Assembly: GCA_036560445.1 (NCBI GenBank)
Contig: DATBRG010000029.1
Coordinates: 1 to 56,264 of the forward strand
Length of the DNA: 56,264 nt
Direction: 5' to 3'
Origin: DATBRG01 sp036560445
GTDB lineage: Bacteria; Pseudomonadota; Gammaproteobacteria; Burkholderiales; Methylophilaceae
Shown here: piece after piece, positions 43,106-52,475 of the stretch
Layout: every line of letters starts with the position of its first letter
Numbering within the stretch: the stretch's first letter is position 1
Made by a program: the position numbers and the translations under genes
The notes under the pieces: generated by a model
What the model was told of the DNA's origin: nothing
Database searches by the model: none
The model's input: only the letters and a program-made list of their open reading frames with translations

Positions 43106-44398
43106 TTAGATAGCTTTAAGCGGGATGGTTTTGTGGTTCTTTTCCTGCGTAACATGGCTACGTAGCCTGCCACCTTCGCGATAATGGCTCTGCACGTAAT
43201 CTTCGACGATAGCCTGAAATTCTTCAGCTATAGTGTCGCCCTTCAAGGTGACAGTTTTTACACCATCAACAAATACAGGAGCCACCGGCACTTCTCCCGT
43301 GCCCGGAAGACTGATGCCGATATTGGCTAGCTTCGATTCACCTGGGCCATTCACAACACAACCCATCACCGCCACACTCAGTGATTCAACACCAGGATAT
43401 TCGGTCTTCCATATCGGCATCTGCTCGCGCAGATATCGCTGTATCTTCTGTGCCAGTTCCTGGAAGAATGTCGACGTAGTGCGGCCACAACCCGGGCAAG
43501 CAGTTACCAGTGGCGTAAATGAACGTATGCCCATGGTTTGCAGGATTTCCTGGGCGACGATGACTTCTTTGGTACGTGATTCATTTGGCTCCGGCGTCAG
43601 GGAAATGCGAATGGTGTCGCCTATGCCCTCCTGTAATAATAGCGATAACGCTGCCGTCGAGGCGACAATACCCTTGGAACCCATACCTGCCTCAGTCAGG
43701 CCTAGATGTAAAGGATATTGACAGCGCTCGGCCAGCTCACGATAGATCTTGATCAAATCCTGTACATTACTAACCTTGCAGGAAATGATGATATGGTCCG
43801 CCGATAACCCAAGTGCCTCAGCCTGTGACGCACTTTCCAAGGCTGATTGTATGAGCGCCTCGCGCATCAAAGCATCGGATGATAGCGGCTGCGCGCGTTG
43901 GGCATTTTCATCCATCATGCGCGCCATTTTTTCCTGGTCCAGACTACCCCAGTTGACACCGATACGTACCGGTTTGTTGTACTGGATAGCAGCCTCTATC
44001 ATGGCTGCGAACTGGTCGTCTCGCTTAGAGCCTTTCCCCACGTTACCTGGATTGATACGATATTTTGCCAGCGCCTCAGCACATTCAGGATACTGCGCCA
44101 GCAATTTGTGGCCGTTGTAATGGAAATCGCCCACCAACGGCACATCACAGCCCATGGTATCTAGTTGACGACGTATGTTGCCGACTTGCGCTGCGGCTTC
44201 AGGTGAGTTAACAGTAATCCGTACAATCTCGGAACCCGCCTGCCACAACTCATAGACTTGCCGTACCGTGGCATCGACATCGACGGTATCGGTATTGGTC
44301 ATCGACTGCACTACAACAGGTGCATCACCACCAACAGCCACATGCCCTATCATGACTTGCCGGGTTAAATGACGTTTTATTTTCTCATTCTGTTTCAC
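43106..44398 (-). CDS. ispG: 4-hydroxy-3-methylbut-2-enyl diphosphate synthase (IspG/GcpE)
   Basis: Iron-sulphur enzyme of the MEP isoprenoid pathway that converts MEcPP to HMBPP. The N-terminal TIM barrel includes VQSMTNTDTVDVDATVRQV and PLVGDFHYNGHKLL. The C-terminal cluster domain has the ligands in ACPGCGRTTSTFFQEL and MGCVVNGPGESKLANIG. The length of 430 residues is usual for Proteobacteria. It lies two bases after rodZ, the common order. Confidence 0.97.
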   Translation of the reverse strand: MKQNEKIKRHLTRQVMIGHVAVGGDAPVVVQSMTNTDTVDVDATVRQVYELWQAGSEIVRITVNSPEAAAQVGNIRRQLDTMGCDVPLVGDFHYNGHKLLAQYPECAEALAKYRINPGNVGKGSKRDDQFAAMIEAAIQYNKPVRIGVNWGSLDQEKMARMMDENAQRAQPLSSDALMREALIQSALESASQAEALGLSADHIIISCKVSNVQDLIKIYRELAERCQYPLHLGLTEAGMGSKGIVASTAALSLLLQEGIGDTIRISLTPEPNESRTKEVIVAQEILQTMGIRSFTPLVTACPGCGRTTSTFFQELAQKIQRYLREQMPIWKTEYPGVESLSVAVMGCVVNGPGESKLANIGISLPGTGEVPVAPVFVDGVKTVTLKGDTIAEEFQAIVEDYVQSHYREGGRLRSHVTQEKNHKTIPLKAI

Positions 44399-44400
44399 AG

Positions 44401-45285
44401 CTACTCCAGAGTGATGTGCGCAACATTAAGTTTGGTATATGGCACAAGATCAACCGGTTTGTCGTTATACAGTAGCTGGCTGCCAGCCACGTTTCCTATC
44501 ACAACCTTGAGCGGGGGCTGCCCTTCCACTGAGTCCATTGAACCTGCAGCTTTAGTCTTATTGAAAATTTCCTTGTTGTCTTTATCAGTGACGCTTACCC
44601 ATGTATGGTCGCTGAAAATAAACTTCAACTTTGCAGAAGTCGTTTCCGCAACTGGTGATTGCTTGGCTGCATCGCTACTAACAGGCTTGTCGTTACCGGT
44701 AATAACGGCTGCAACTGGATTCTGTTGGGGATTAACAGAGTCGGGCTCACGTTCTGCGGCAGACAAAGCCGCGACCGGCAGAGGCTCGATAACCTCGCCT
44801 TTGTTTTCCACAATCTTGGCGGGTTCAGTTGGTTTGTGCTTGGTTATACGGACTGATGAATTATCAAAGTAAAGCAGCCAAACCAATGCCAAGGCTACAA
44901 CAATCAAGCTGGCAACAATATAAACCAGCCAAGGACGTCTATCGTTGCTGGAAATGGGGATATTAGCAGACTGAATGGTAATAGCACGTGGCCCCTGGGA
45001 TGGTGCTGTATTACGATATATATCCAGCAAGGGATCGGGGTCGATATCCAGCAATCGCGCATAATTGCGGATAAATCCCCGCGTAATCATGGCTTCAGGT
45101 AGTGCAGCAAAATCATCGTTTTCGAGCGCAATAACCTGGCGTGAACTTAGACGCAAACGATTGGCGATATCTTCGATACTAAAATTACGCTCAGCACGTG
45201 CCGAAGCCAGCACTGCACCCAGCATGGCAGGCGCTTGCATTTCATCGGCAATCACCATGCTATTGTCCTCAATCTCAGCCATCAT
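44401..45285 (-). CDS. rodZ: Cell-shape protein RodZ (HTH and DUF4115)
   Basis: Links MreB filaments to the wall-synthesis machinery. The cytoplasmic HTH domain is at residues 21-85 (LGAVLASARAERNFSIEDIA, RLRLSSRQVIALENDDFAAL). A membrane helix follows (WLVYIVASLIVVALALVWLL), then a low-complexity periplasmic linker and a C-terminal beta domain of the DUF4115 type (HTWVSVTDKDNKEIFNKT). The length is 294 residues. Its first base overlaps the last base of pilW. Confidence 0.94.
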   Translation of the reverse strand: MMAEIEDNSMVIADEMQAPAMLGAVLASARAERNFSIEDIANRLRLSSRQVIALENDDFAALPEAMITRGFIRNYARLLDIDPDPLLDIYRNTAPSQGPRAITIQSANIPISSNDRRPWLVYIVASLIVVALALVWLLYFDNSSVRITKHKPTEPAKIVENKGEVIEPLPVAALSAAEREPDSVNPQQNPVAAVITGNDKPVSSDAAKQSPVAETTSAKLKFIFSDHTWVSVTDKDNKEIFNKTKAAGSMDSVEGQPPLKVVIGNVAGSQLLYNDKPVDLVPYTKLNVAHITLE

Positions 45286-46037
45286 TACTGGCCTGAAAGC
45301 AATGCTTTGGTTTGCTCGGAATTTGGATATTGCCGGCGCAATTGCAATGCATAGCTGGCTTCTGCATCCTTGTCACCCATTTTCCGCTCTACGCGTATTC
45401 CCAGCCACAACATTTCAGCAGTAGCTGAACCACTGGTCAGTGGCAGGCGCAAATAGCTTCGTGCCGACTCGTAGTTATGACGATTAAATTCTATCAGGGC
45501 GAGCTGATATGCAGCCTGATGCAACAAAGGCTGTTGTTGCAAGGCTTTTTGCAGGTAGATTTCTGCATTAGCAGTATCATTTTTCCTCAATGCACATACC
45601 CCGGCATTCATGTATGCCACGCCTGGAGTAGCGTACAAAGGATTCTTTATTGCCTCCATGAACTGCTTGATCGACTCATCAATACGGTTACGTGAGCAAA
45701 GAAAAGTACCATAGTTATTTAAGGCCTCAGAATTACCCGGATCAAGCTCAAGTGATTTCTTGAAGCTAGATTCGGCCTTGGCATCTTCATGTAATGAGGA
45801 ATACACCAAACCAAGGCCGTTTTGTGCCATACCGTAGCTTGGATCAATATTTGTAGCCTGAGTAAACTCCTCCAGAGCAATCTCCATCTGGTTCTGGGCA
45901 TAGTAGCCAGCTCCCAGTTCAGTATGGATACGTGCACGCTCTCTCAGATCAGACTCCTGCCCACCTGAATATTCGTGGGTTTGCTGATTTGCACAGGCGG
46001 TCAGTAGCAAGGCCACAATTAACATCAATTTATTCAC
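45285..46037 (-). CDS. pilW: Type IV pilus biogenesis/stability lipoprotein PilW (PilF)
   Basis: Outer-membrane pilotin-like lipoprotein needed for assembly of the PilQ secretin. The lipobox is VALLLTAC near residue 15. Six TPR repeats follow (for example RIHTELGAGYYAQNQMEIAL and YGMAQNGLGLVYSSLHEDAK). The length of 250 residues is normal. It overlaps rlmN by four bases. Its presence suggests that the organism makes type IV pili, though no other pil gene is in the window. Confidence 0.94.
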   Translation of the reverse strand: MNKLMLIVALLLTACANQQTHEYSGGQESDLRERARIHTELGAGYYAQNQMEIALEEFTQATNIDPSYGMAQNGLGLVYSSLHEDAKAESSFKKSLELDPGNSEALNNYGTFLCSRNRIDESIKQFMEAIKNPLYATPGVAYMNAGVCALRKNDTANAEIYLQKALQQQPLLHQAAYQLALIEFNRHNYESARSYLRLPLTSGSATAEMLWLGIRVERKMGDKDAEASYALQLRRQYPNSEQTKALLSGQ

Positions 46038-47152
46038 GCAACCACCTCAATCGGAATTTTACGCAGGGCCTTATTTCGCTCAGTGCGCTTGGTTTTATCC
46101 TGTACCTTCCCAGCAAGCTGTCCACAGGCAGCATCAATATCGTCACCACGCGTTTTACGGGTAGTGACTACATAACCTGCTTGCATCAACACATCACGGA
46201 AACGCCTGATATTCTCAGGCTTTGAGGTATCGTATCCACTGTCTGGGAAAGGATTAAAAGGGATCAGGTTGAATTTGCAAGGGACATCCTTGACCACCTG
46301 TAACAGTTGTTTGGCGTGTTCCAGCGTATCGTTGATGCCATCCAGCATCACATACTCAAAAGTCACAAAATCTCGTGGGGCCTTGACCAAATAACGCTGG
46401 CAGGCCGCCATCAGCTCTTTCAGCGGATATTTTTTGTTGATAGGTATAATTTCATCGCGCAATTGATCATTTGGCGCATGCAGTGAAACAGCCAATGCCA
46501 CAGGACAGTCTTCCTTGAGCCTATCCATAGCTGGTACAAGGCCGGAAGTGGACAAAGTCACACGGCGGCGGCTCAAACCATAAGCCGAATCATCCAGCAT
46601 GATCTGCATGGCGGTAACCACATTGTCATAGTTTGCCAGAGGTTCGCCCATACCCATCATGACGACGTTACTGATAATGCGATCATCTTTTGTTAACTGA
46701 CCGTAATCGGCATCTTGTCTCAGGGAATGATTAGCCACCCATAGTTGACCGATAATTTCCGCCACAGTCAGATTACGATTGAAACCTTGGCGCCCTGTAG
46801 AGCAAAAAGTACACTCGAGCGCACAACCAACCTGCGACGATATACACAACGTACCGCGGTCATCTTCAGGAATAAACACAGTTTCAACACCATTACCAGC
46901 ACCGGCAGCGATCAGCCACTTACGGGTGCCATCATCTGAAACCTGCTTCAGCTGAACGGTTGGCGGCGTAATGGTGGTTTCAGCAGCCAGTTTCTCACGC
47001 AAAATACGTGCAATATCGGTCATCTGCTCGAAATCATTCACACCAAAATGATGCATCCAGCGCATCAACTGTTTGGCGCGAAAAGGCTTCTCACCTATAC
47101 CCTTAAAATATTCGGCGAGTTGTTCCTGGTTAAAGTCGAGCAGATTCAACAA
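46034..47152 (-). CDS. rlmN: 23S rRNA/tRNA adenine-C2 methyltransferase RlmN
   Basis: Radical SAM enzyme that methylates A2503 of 23S rRNA and A37 of some tRNAs. The cluster motif is ALECTFCSTGRQGFNR (C-x3-C-x2-C), and a mechanistic Cys is near the C-terminus in KTRGDDIDAACGQLAGK. The N-terminal block LAEYFKGIGEKPFRAKQLMR is typical. The length is 372 residues. It lies eight bases after ndk, the conserved order. Confidence 0.97.
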   Translation of the reverse strand: MLNLLDFNQEQLAEYFKGIGEKPFRAKQLMRWMHHFGVNDFEQMTDIARILREKLAAETTITPPTVQLKQVSDDGTRKWLIAAGAGNGVETVFIPEDDRGTLCISSQVGCALECTFCSTGRQGFNRNLTVAEIIGQLWVANHSLRQDADYGQLTKDDRIISNVVMMGMGEPLANYDNVVTAMQIMLDDSAYGLSRRRVTLSTSGLVPAMDRLKEDCPVALAVSLHAPNDQLRDEIIPINKKYPLKELMAACQRYLVKAPRDFVTFEYVMLDGINDTLEHAKQLLQVVKDVPCKFNLIPFNPFPDSGYDTSKPENIRRFRDVLMQAGYVVTTRKTRGDDIDAACGQLAGKVQDKTKRTERNKALRKIPIEVVA

Positions 47153-47160
47153 AATAAATC

Positions 47161-47568
47161 TTATTTTCCGAAGAAGTAAGCAATTTCGATTGCTGCATTT
47201 TCCGCAGAGTCACTGCCATGCACGGCGTTGGCATCGATACTTTCAGCGAAATCCGCACGAATAGTACCGGCAGCAGCTTCCTTGGGGTTGGTAGCGCCCA
47301 TCAGTTCACGGTTCTTGGCTACAGCATTTTCGCCTTCCAGAGCCTGGATCATCACCGGGCCGGAGATCATGAACTTGACCAGATCCTTGAAGAAAGGACG
47401 TTCCTTGTGCACAGCGTAGAAGCCTTCTGCTTCAGCCTGTGAGAGGTGTGCCATTTTTGCAGCAACGATTTTCAGGCCGTTGGACTCAAAACGTGAATAG
47501 ATTTTACCGATGACGTTCTTGGCAACTGCATCAGGTTTGATAATGGAAAGGGTACGTTCTACAGCCAT
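47161..47568 (-). CDS. ndk: Nucleoside diphosphate kinase
   Basis: Balances nucleoside triphosphate pools by phosphate transfer through an active-site histidine (in NAVHGSDS). The N-terminus VERTLSIIKPDAVAKNVIGK and the block HKERPFFKDLVKFMISGP are family hallmarks. The length is 135 residues, a few shorter than E. coli Ndk. GGAG is five bases before the ATG. It is the first gene after the rlmB terminator and probably begins the ndk-to-der transcript. Confidence 0.98.
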   Translation of the reverse strand: MAVERTLSIIKPDAVAKNVIGKIYSRFESNGLKIVAAKMAHLSQAEAEGFYAVHKERPFFKDLVKFMISGPVMIQALEGENAVAKNRELMGATNPKEAAAGTIRADFAESIDANAVHGSDSAENAAIEIAYFFGK

Positions 47569-47593
47569 GATTACTCCAAAAAATTAACACATT

Positions 47594-47625
47594 GAAAAGA
47601 CCGTTAAAATACCATTTTAACGGCC
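47594..47625 (-). terminator. Terminator after rnr-rlmB
   Basis: A perfect 10-bp stem (CCGTTAAAAT with ATTTTAACGG) around a three-base loop is followed on the minus strand by TCTTTTC. It lies 39 bases beyond the rlmB stop and before ndk, so it separates rnr-rlmB from the ndk-to-der run. Confidence 0.75.
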
Positions 47626-47663
47626 TGAAATAAACCTTTAAGTTGGGTTCTAAGGTTATCGAA

Positions 47664-48413
47664 TCAAGCCACATCTCGCTGGCGACGGGCCTCATAGAGG
47701 CATATTCCACTTGCCACGGAAACATTCAGACTTTCTACTGAACCGAACATGGGGATACTGACCAATGCGTCGCAGGTTTCTTCGGTCAGGCGACGTAACC
47801 CGCTACCCTCAGCACCAAGCACTAATGCTATAGGGCCAGCCAGTTTGGTTGAGAATAAGTTCTGGCTTGCTTCAGCGGATGTTCCAACCACGAACACACC
47901 AGCATCCTTGAGCTCGCGCATAGTACGTGCCAGATTAGTCACAGCAATAAAAGGTACAGTCTCTGCCGCACCACAGGCAACCTTACGCACTGTGGCATTC
48001 AAGCCAACCGCCCTATCCTTGGGCGCAATTACCGCATGCACACCCATGGCATCAGCCACGCGCAGGCAGGCGCCAAGATTATGCGGATCCTCTACGCCGT
48101 CCAGTATCAGGAAAAAGGGTGGCTCGGTGAGCTCAGATTCAAGAATATCGTGAATATCCTTATACGGGATTGGTGTATCAATTACCCGTGCGATTACGCC
48201 CTGATGGCGACCATTAGGCCCAGCTATACCATCGAGACGTGACCTTTCAACCTCCATGGTACGTACACCGGCTGCGTCGGAAAGGCTTAGCAAATCTTTC
48301 ATGCGGGCATCGACCCGGTCACGGTCTATCAGGATTTCCTGAATACTCGATGCATGCTGGCGCAAACGACTCAAAACGGCATGAAAGCCAAATAAAATAC
48401 GAGACTCACTCAT
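47664..48413 (-). CDS. rlmB: 23S rRNA Gm2251 2'-O-methyltransferase RlmB
   Basis: SPOUT-class methyltransferase with a trefoil knot. The N-terminal substrate-binding domain begins RILFGFHAVLSRLRQHASS. The SpoU motifs are ILDGVEDPHNLGACLRVADA, ALVLGAEGSGLRRLTEETCD and IPMFGSVESLNVSVASGI. The length of 249 residues is typical. It lies nine bases after rnr, the widely conserved rnr-rlmB pair. Confidence 0.97.
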   Translation of the reverse strand: MSESRILFGFHAVLSRLRQHASSIQEILIDRDRVDARMKDLLSLSDAAGVRTMEVERSRLDGIAGPNGRHQGVIARVIDTPIPYKDIHDILESELTEPPFFLILDGVEDPHNLGACLRVADAMGVHAVIAPKDRAVGLNATVRKVACGAAETVPFIAVTNLARTMRELKDAGVFVVGTSAEASQNLFSTKLAGPIALVLGAEGSGLRRLTEETCDALVSIPMFGSVESLNVSVASGICLYEARRQRDVA

Positions 48414-48422
48414 TGGTGGAAA

Positions 48423-50837
48423 CTACCTTTGCTTAGGGTTACTGCGAGATTTGTTATTGCCTGGTTTTTTTGGTTTTGCCTGGCTACTACTGCTCGATTT
48501 ACGGGGCGTCTTGGCCTTGGCACGACTTGAACGGGGCTTATGACTAGGTGTAACTGTTCCGGACACAGGCTTACTCGTAGTCAGCGTTTTTGGCCTGCCA
48601 GTATCGGCGGCAGGCATTTTACCGCTATTTGGTACTGTGGCAACTGACTCCTTTTGCTTGTCTGCGAGTACAAAATCTATTTTGCTAGTTTCCAGATCTA
48701 CGCGGCTAATCTTTACACGCAACCGATCCCCAAGTCGATAGCGAACACCTGTGCGCTCTCCCGCCATTTCATGGCGCGCCTTATCGTAATTGAAGTAGTC
48801 ATTACCCAGCTCGGTAACGTGCAACAGGCCTTCTACATAAATACCATCAAGCGCCACGAATAACCCAAAACTGGTAACACCGGCCACCGTGCCGTCAAAC
48901 ACTTCGCCAATCTTATCTTGCATGTAATAGCATTTAAGCCAAGCTTGTACATCACGCGTAGCGTCATCAGCGCGGCGCTCGGTAATCGAACAATGCTTGC
49001 CTAGCTCATGCCAATCGCCAGCCTTATATTTTTCGCCTTTCAGCACAGCTTTGATGGCGCGATGAATCAACAGATCAGGATAGCGCCGGATTGGTGAAGT
49101 GAAATGGGTGTATGACTCATAAGCCAGACCAAAATGACCGATATTATCTGGACTATAGACGGCTTGCTGCATTGAGCGCAGCAATACCGTTTGCAAAAGC
49201 ATTTCGTCAGGCCGCCCCTTGATACGCGCCAGCAATTTCCCGTAATCCTTGGCATGCGGAGTATCTCCGCCACCAACACCAAAGCCAAACTCACCCATGA
49301 AAGTACGTAGTGCTTCCAACTTTTCCGGGGTTGGGCCATCGTGAATACGATACAAGGCCGGATGATCATTTTCCTTAAGGAAATCTGATGCACAAACATT
49401 GGCGGCCAGCATGCATTCTTCAATCAACCGATGCGCCTCGTTACGGGTAACGGCTTCAATACGGTCAATCTTGCCATTATCGTTAAATATCATGAGAGTT
49501 TCAGAGCTATCAAACTCAATCGCGCCGCGCTTTTCGCGGGCTTTTAGCATGATTGTGTATAACGTATAAAGATGATCCACATGCGTCGTCAGCCATGCGT
49601 ACTCACGAGCTACCTCGCCCTGTGGGTTGCTGATCATATCGAATACCTTGGTATAGGTCATTCGCGCTTTAGATCGCATTACAGATGGATAAAACTTGTA
49701 CTGCTTAACCTCACCAAATGCGTCGACCTGCATATCGCAGACCATACATAAACGCTCTACATCCGGATTAAGCGAGCACAATCCGTTGGAAAGGGCTTCT
49801 GGCAACATAGGAATTACGCGGCGCGGGAAATACACCGAATTACCGCGCTCATAGGCGTCCTTATCCAGGGCATCACCCGGCTGCACATAAAAACTCACAT
49901 CAGCAATGGCCACTACCAGACGCCAGCCTTTACCTTGGGGCTCTGCATAAACTGCATCATCAAAGTCGCGGGCAGTTTCACCGTCTATGGTGATTAGTGG
50001 CAACTGACGCAGGTCTATACGGCCTTTCCAGTCTTTCTCTTGTACCAGCTTAGGGTATTTCTCTGCCTGTTTGATTGCCGCCACCGAAAACTCATAAGGC
50101 AGGTTGTGTTTACGCAAGGCAATTTCGATTTCCATCCCGGAATCGGCGTAATTCCCCAATATTTCAACCACCTTGCCCATAGGCTTGGCATGGGGGGAAG
50201 GTTGCTCTGTAAGCTCAACCATTACTACTTGGCCATCCTTGGCATTCATGTCCAGATGGTATGGAACCAGAATATCCTGATTTACGCGTTTGTCTTCCGC
50301 CGCAACAATCGTGACGCCATGAGCACGAATAACTCGCCCGACTAATTTTGTTGTACTGCGCTCCAGTACTTCAACGATCTTGCCTTCAGGACGGCCTTTG
50401 CGATCCAGGCCTGACTGCCTCACCATCACACGATCGCCATGCAGCACCTGCGACATTTCCTTAGGACTCAGAAACAAGTCTTCGCCGCCATTATCCGGGA
50501 TGAGAAAACCAAACCCATCCGGGTGGCCTTGTACCTTCCCCGCAATGAGGTTGATTTTTTCTGCAATGCATAATGCCCCCTTGCGGTTACGGATAATCTG
50601 CCCTTCACGCTCCATCGCATTAAGGCGGCGGTTGAATATCTCCTGCTCTGCCTCATGAATGTGTAATAACTCGTAGAGCGATTCGATACTGACAGGTACG
50701 CCTTGCTCAGTCATCGTTTGTAAAATAAATTCCCGACTCGGCAACGGACTAGCATAGTTCTCCGCCTCGCGTTTGGCGTGGGGATCAGATTGGCGGTGAC
50801 TGTGTCTATTGGTGGTTGATTTTTTTCTCGTTGACAA
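48423..50837 (-). CDS. rnr: Ribonuclease R
   Basis: 3'-5' exoribonuclease that degrades structured RNA. Order: basic N-terminal segment with a winged-helix part (REFILQTMTEQGVPVSIESL), two cold-shock domains, the RNB catalytic domain with ITIDGETARDFDDAVYAE (acidic metal ligands), an S1 domain (GEVFDGTVAGVTSFGLFVAL) and a Lys/Ser/Pro-rich tail. It has 804 residues. The start codon is TTG behind TAGGAAAG; no ATG lies in frame nearby. That start codon overlaps the -35 box of the divergent tRNA-Leu promoter. Confidence 0.97.
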   Translation of the reverse strand: MSTRKKSTTNRHSHRQSDPHAKREAENYASPLPSREFILQTMTEQGVPVSIESLYELLHIHEAEQEIFNRRLNAMEREGQIIRNRKGALCIAEKINLIAGKVQGHPDGFGFLIPDNGGEDLFLSPKEMSQVLHGDRVMVRQSGLDRKGRPEGKIVEVLERSTTKLVGRVIRAHGVTIVAAEDKRVNQDILVPYHLDMNAKDGQVVMVELTEQPSPHAKPMGKVVEILGNYADSGMEIEIALRKHNLPYEFSVAAIKQAEKYPKLVQEKDWKGRIDLRQLPLITIDGETARDFDDAVYAEPQGKGWRLVVAIADVSFYVQPGDALDKDAYERGNSVYFPRRVIPMLPEALSNGLCSLNPDVERLCMVCDMQVDAFGEVKQYKFYPSVMRSKARMTYTKVFDMISNPQGEVAREYAWLTTHVDHLYTLYTIMLKAREKRGAIEFDSSETLMIFNDNGKIDRIEAVTRNEAHRLIEECMLAANVCASDFLKENDHPALYRIHDGPTPEKLEALRTFMGEFGFGVGGGDTPHAKDYGKLLARIKGRPDEMLLQTVLLRSMQQAVYSPDNIGHFGLAYESYTHFTSPIRRYPDLLIHRAIKAVLKGEKYKAGDWHELGKHCSITERRADDATRDVQAWLKCYYMQDKIGEVFDGTVAGVTSFGLFVALDGIYVEGLLHVTELGNDYFNYDKARHEMAGERTGVRYRLGDRLRVKISRVDLETSKIDFVLADKQKESVATVPNSGKMPAADTGRPKTLTTSKPVSGTVTPSHKPRSSRAKAKTPRKSSSSSQAKPKKPGNNKSRSNPKQR

Positions 50838-50858
50838 AGTATGTCTTTCCTATAGAAT
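50831..50858 (+). promoter_or_regulatory. Probable sigma-70 promoter of tRNA-Leu(CAG)
   Basis: A perfect TTGACA (50831-50836) and TAGAAT (50853-50858) are 16 bases apart. Transcription would begin about 20 bases before the tRNA. The -35 box overlaps the divergent rnr start codon, so the two genes share this short region. Confidence 0.72.
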
Positions 50859-50886
50859 TTGCGCTCTTCGTTTTACCGCAACTGTT

Positions 50887-50971
50887 GCCCAGATGGCGGA
50901 ATTGGTAGACGCGCATGGTTCAGGTCCATGTGCCTTCGGGTGTGGAGGTTCGAGTCCTCTTCTGGGCACCA
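50887..50971 (+). tRNA. tRNA-Leu(CAG)
   Basis: The acceptor stem GCCCAGA/TCTGGGC has discriminator A and an encoded CCA. The anticodon loop TTCAGGT gives CAG, reading the leucine codon CUG. A long variable arm (GTGCCTTCGGGTGT) and the T-arm GAGGTTCGAGTCCTC make it class II, as expected for leucine tRNA. A promoter lies upstream and a terminator 60 bases downstream. Confidence 0.97.
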
Positions 50972-51030
50972 TGAGTTTAGTAGCTTAAAAGCTGTTGTAA
51001 GTTGCTGTAATTTTACGAAATAAATGACAG

Positions 51031-51066
51031 AACCGCGTGTTTGCTTATTGGCACATGCGGTTTTTT
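51031..51066 (+). terminator. Rho-independent terminator of tRNA-Leu
   Basis: A 10-bp stem (AACCGCGTGT with ACATGCGGTT, one G-T pair) around a 12-base loop is followed by a T-run of four after the stem. It lies about 60 bases after the tRNA CCA end. Confidence 0.8.
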
Positions 51067-51142
51067 GTTTTAGGACAGCTATGGCTTATCACTTTCGGTC
51101 AGCAACTTAATTTTAATCAGATCCTATTCTACTCCATACCTT

Positions 51143-51373
51143 ATGCAATCTATCGAATTCAATCTACGCGGCGAATATGTTGAGCTATGTAACCTGCTCA
51201 AGTTAACTGGCCTTGCCGATAGTGGCGGTCGCGGGAAAATCATGGTTGCAGAAGGCTTGGTCAAAGTTGATGGGCAAGTTGAGAACCGCAAAACGGCAAA
51301 AATTCGCGCCGGGCAAGTGGTGGAATGTGCTGGTGCTCTCATCACGGTTACAACGGCAACTGGTATAAACTAG
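51143..51373 (+). CDS. S4-domain RNA-binding protein (YbcJ-like)
   Basis: A 76-residue protein that is nearly all S4 domain: EYVELCNLLKLTGLADSGGR, GKIMVAEGLVKVDGQ and NRKTAKIRAGQVVE. This is the YbcJ/YaaA-type small S4 family, likely to bind RNA; its target is not known. It ends two bases before the yaeQ ATG, so the two are probably co-translated. Confidence 0.9.
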   Translation: MQSIEFNLRGEYVELCNLLKLTGLADSGGRGKIMVAEGLVKVDGQVENRKTAKIRAGQVVECAGALITVTTATGIN

Positions 51374-51375
51374 TC

Positions 51376-51921
51376 ATGGCCCTGAAAGCCACCATCTACA
51401 AAGTTGATCTGCAAATTGCCGATATGGATCGGCATTATTATCAGCAACACAGCCTTACCCTCGCACGGCACCCCTCTGAAACCGATGAACGTATGATGGT
51501 ACGGCTACTGGCATTCGCCCTATATGCCGATGAAGCGCTTCTGTTTGGCAAGGGATTAAGCACAGATGATGAGCCGGATTTATGGCTCAAGGACATGACC
51601 GGCACTATAGATTTATGGATCGACGTTGGCCTTCCGGACGAACGCGAAATACGCAAAGCTTGCGGGCGTGCAAAGCAAGTTATCGTCGTTTGCTATGGCG
51701 GCCGGAGTGCGGATATATGGTGGGATCAGAACCGCGAAAAACTGGGAAAACAGGATAATCTGACCGTACTTGATATCGCCGCCGGAACTAGTAAATCGCT
51801 CGCCAATATGGCGTCACGCAATATGCAACTAAGTTTTACCCTACAGGATGGCCAAGTTCTACTAGCCGGGGAATCTGCTGCGCTGGAAATCAGCCCAAGA
51901 GCTTTACTGCGCGCGCTTTAG
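51376..51921 (+). CDS. yaeQ: YaeQ-family protein
   Basis: A 181-residue protein with the YaeQ pattern: ALKATIYKVDLQIADMDRHY, TLARHPSETDERMMVRLLAF and DLWIDVGLPDEREIRKACGR. The structure of relatives is nuclease-like (PD-(D/E)xK fold), but no activity is established. An in-frame start upstream lies inside the S4 gene; the ATG right after that gene's stop is chosen. Its stop overlaps the convergent phosphoribosyltransferase gene by four bases. Confidence 0.93.
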   Translation: MALKATIYKVDLQIADMDRHYYQQHSLTLARHPSETDERMMVRLLAFALYADEALLFGKGLSTDDEPDLWLKDMTGTIDLWIDVGLPDEREIRKACGRAKQVIVVCYGGRSADIWWDQNREKLGKQDNLTVLDIAAGTSKSLANMASRNMQLSFTLQDGQVLLAGESAALEISPRALLRAL

Positions 51922-52475
51922 GCATCAGTTGTTAAGGCATAGATTGCCGGCAGATTGCGCCACCAACCATACACATCCATACCACAGCCGAACACATAAC
52001 GGTTAGGCAACGTCAAGCCGACAAAGTCAGCATTTATTGGTTTGGAATGCCCAAGTTCCTTCTCGGCAAGCACCGCGATAATGACCCGCTTAGCACCCTG
52101 CTCAAGGCATTTCTGCTTGATCGCAGCCAGTGTATGGCCTTCATCAAGAATGTCATCTAAAACTAGAACCGTACGTCCGCGTACATTTTCCCTAGGCTCC
52201 ACTTTCCATACCAGATTCTGCCCCTGCGTCTGGTTGTGATAGCGGCTCACCTGCACGTAATCAAACTCAAGGGGAAAATCCATCTCCGGTAATAATTTAC
52301 CGGCAAATACTACCGCCCCACCCATTACGCACAATACCAGAGGCTTGCTCTCGCCAAGATCAGCCTTAATACTTATTGCGAGCTTAGCGATGGCCTCTTC
52401 TACAGTCTCTGCGCTGTGTATCAGCTCGGCATGAGATAGAAAATTCTCTGGATTGTTTGTATTTGGGCCGGACAC
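51918..52475 (-). CDS. hpt: Hypoxanthine-guanine phosphoribosyltransferase-type enzyme
   Basis: Purine-salvage type PRTase of 185 residues. The PRPP-binding motif is VLVLDDILDEGHTLAAI, and LVLCVMGGAVVFAGKLLPEM is the flexible-loop region. It resembles the betaproteobacterial hypoxanthine-guanine PRTase group. Its first base overlaps the galU stop, so it may be co-transcribed with galU. Specificity for hypoxanthine or guanine is inferred. Confidence 0.88.
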   Translation of the reverse strand: MSGPNTNNPENFLSHAELIHSAETVEEAIAKLAISIKADLGESKPLVLCVMGGAVVFAGKLLPEMDFPLEFDYVQVSRYHNQTQGQNLVWKVEPRENVRGRTVLVLDDILDEGHTLAAIKQKCLEQGAKRVIIAVLAEKELGHSKPINADFVGLTLPNRYVFGCGMDVYGWWRNLPAIYALTTDA

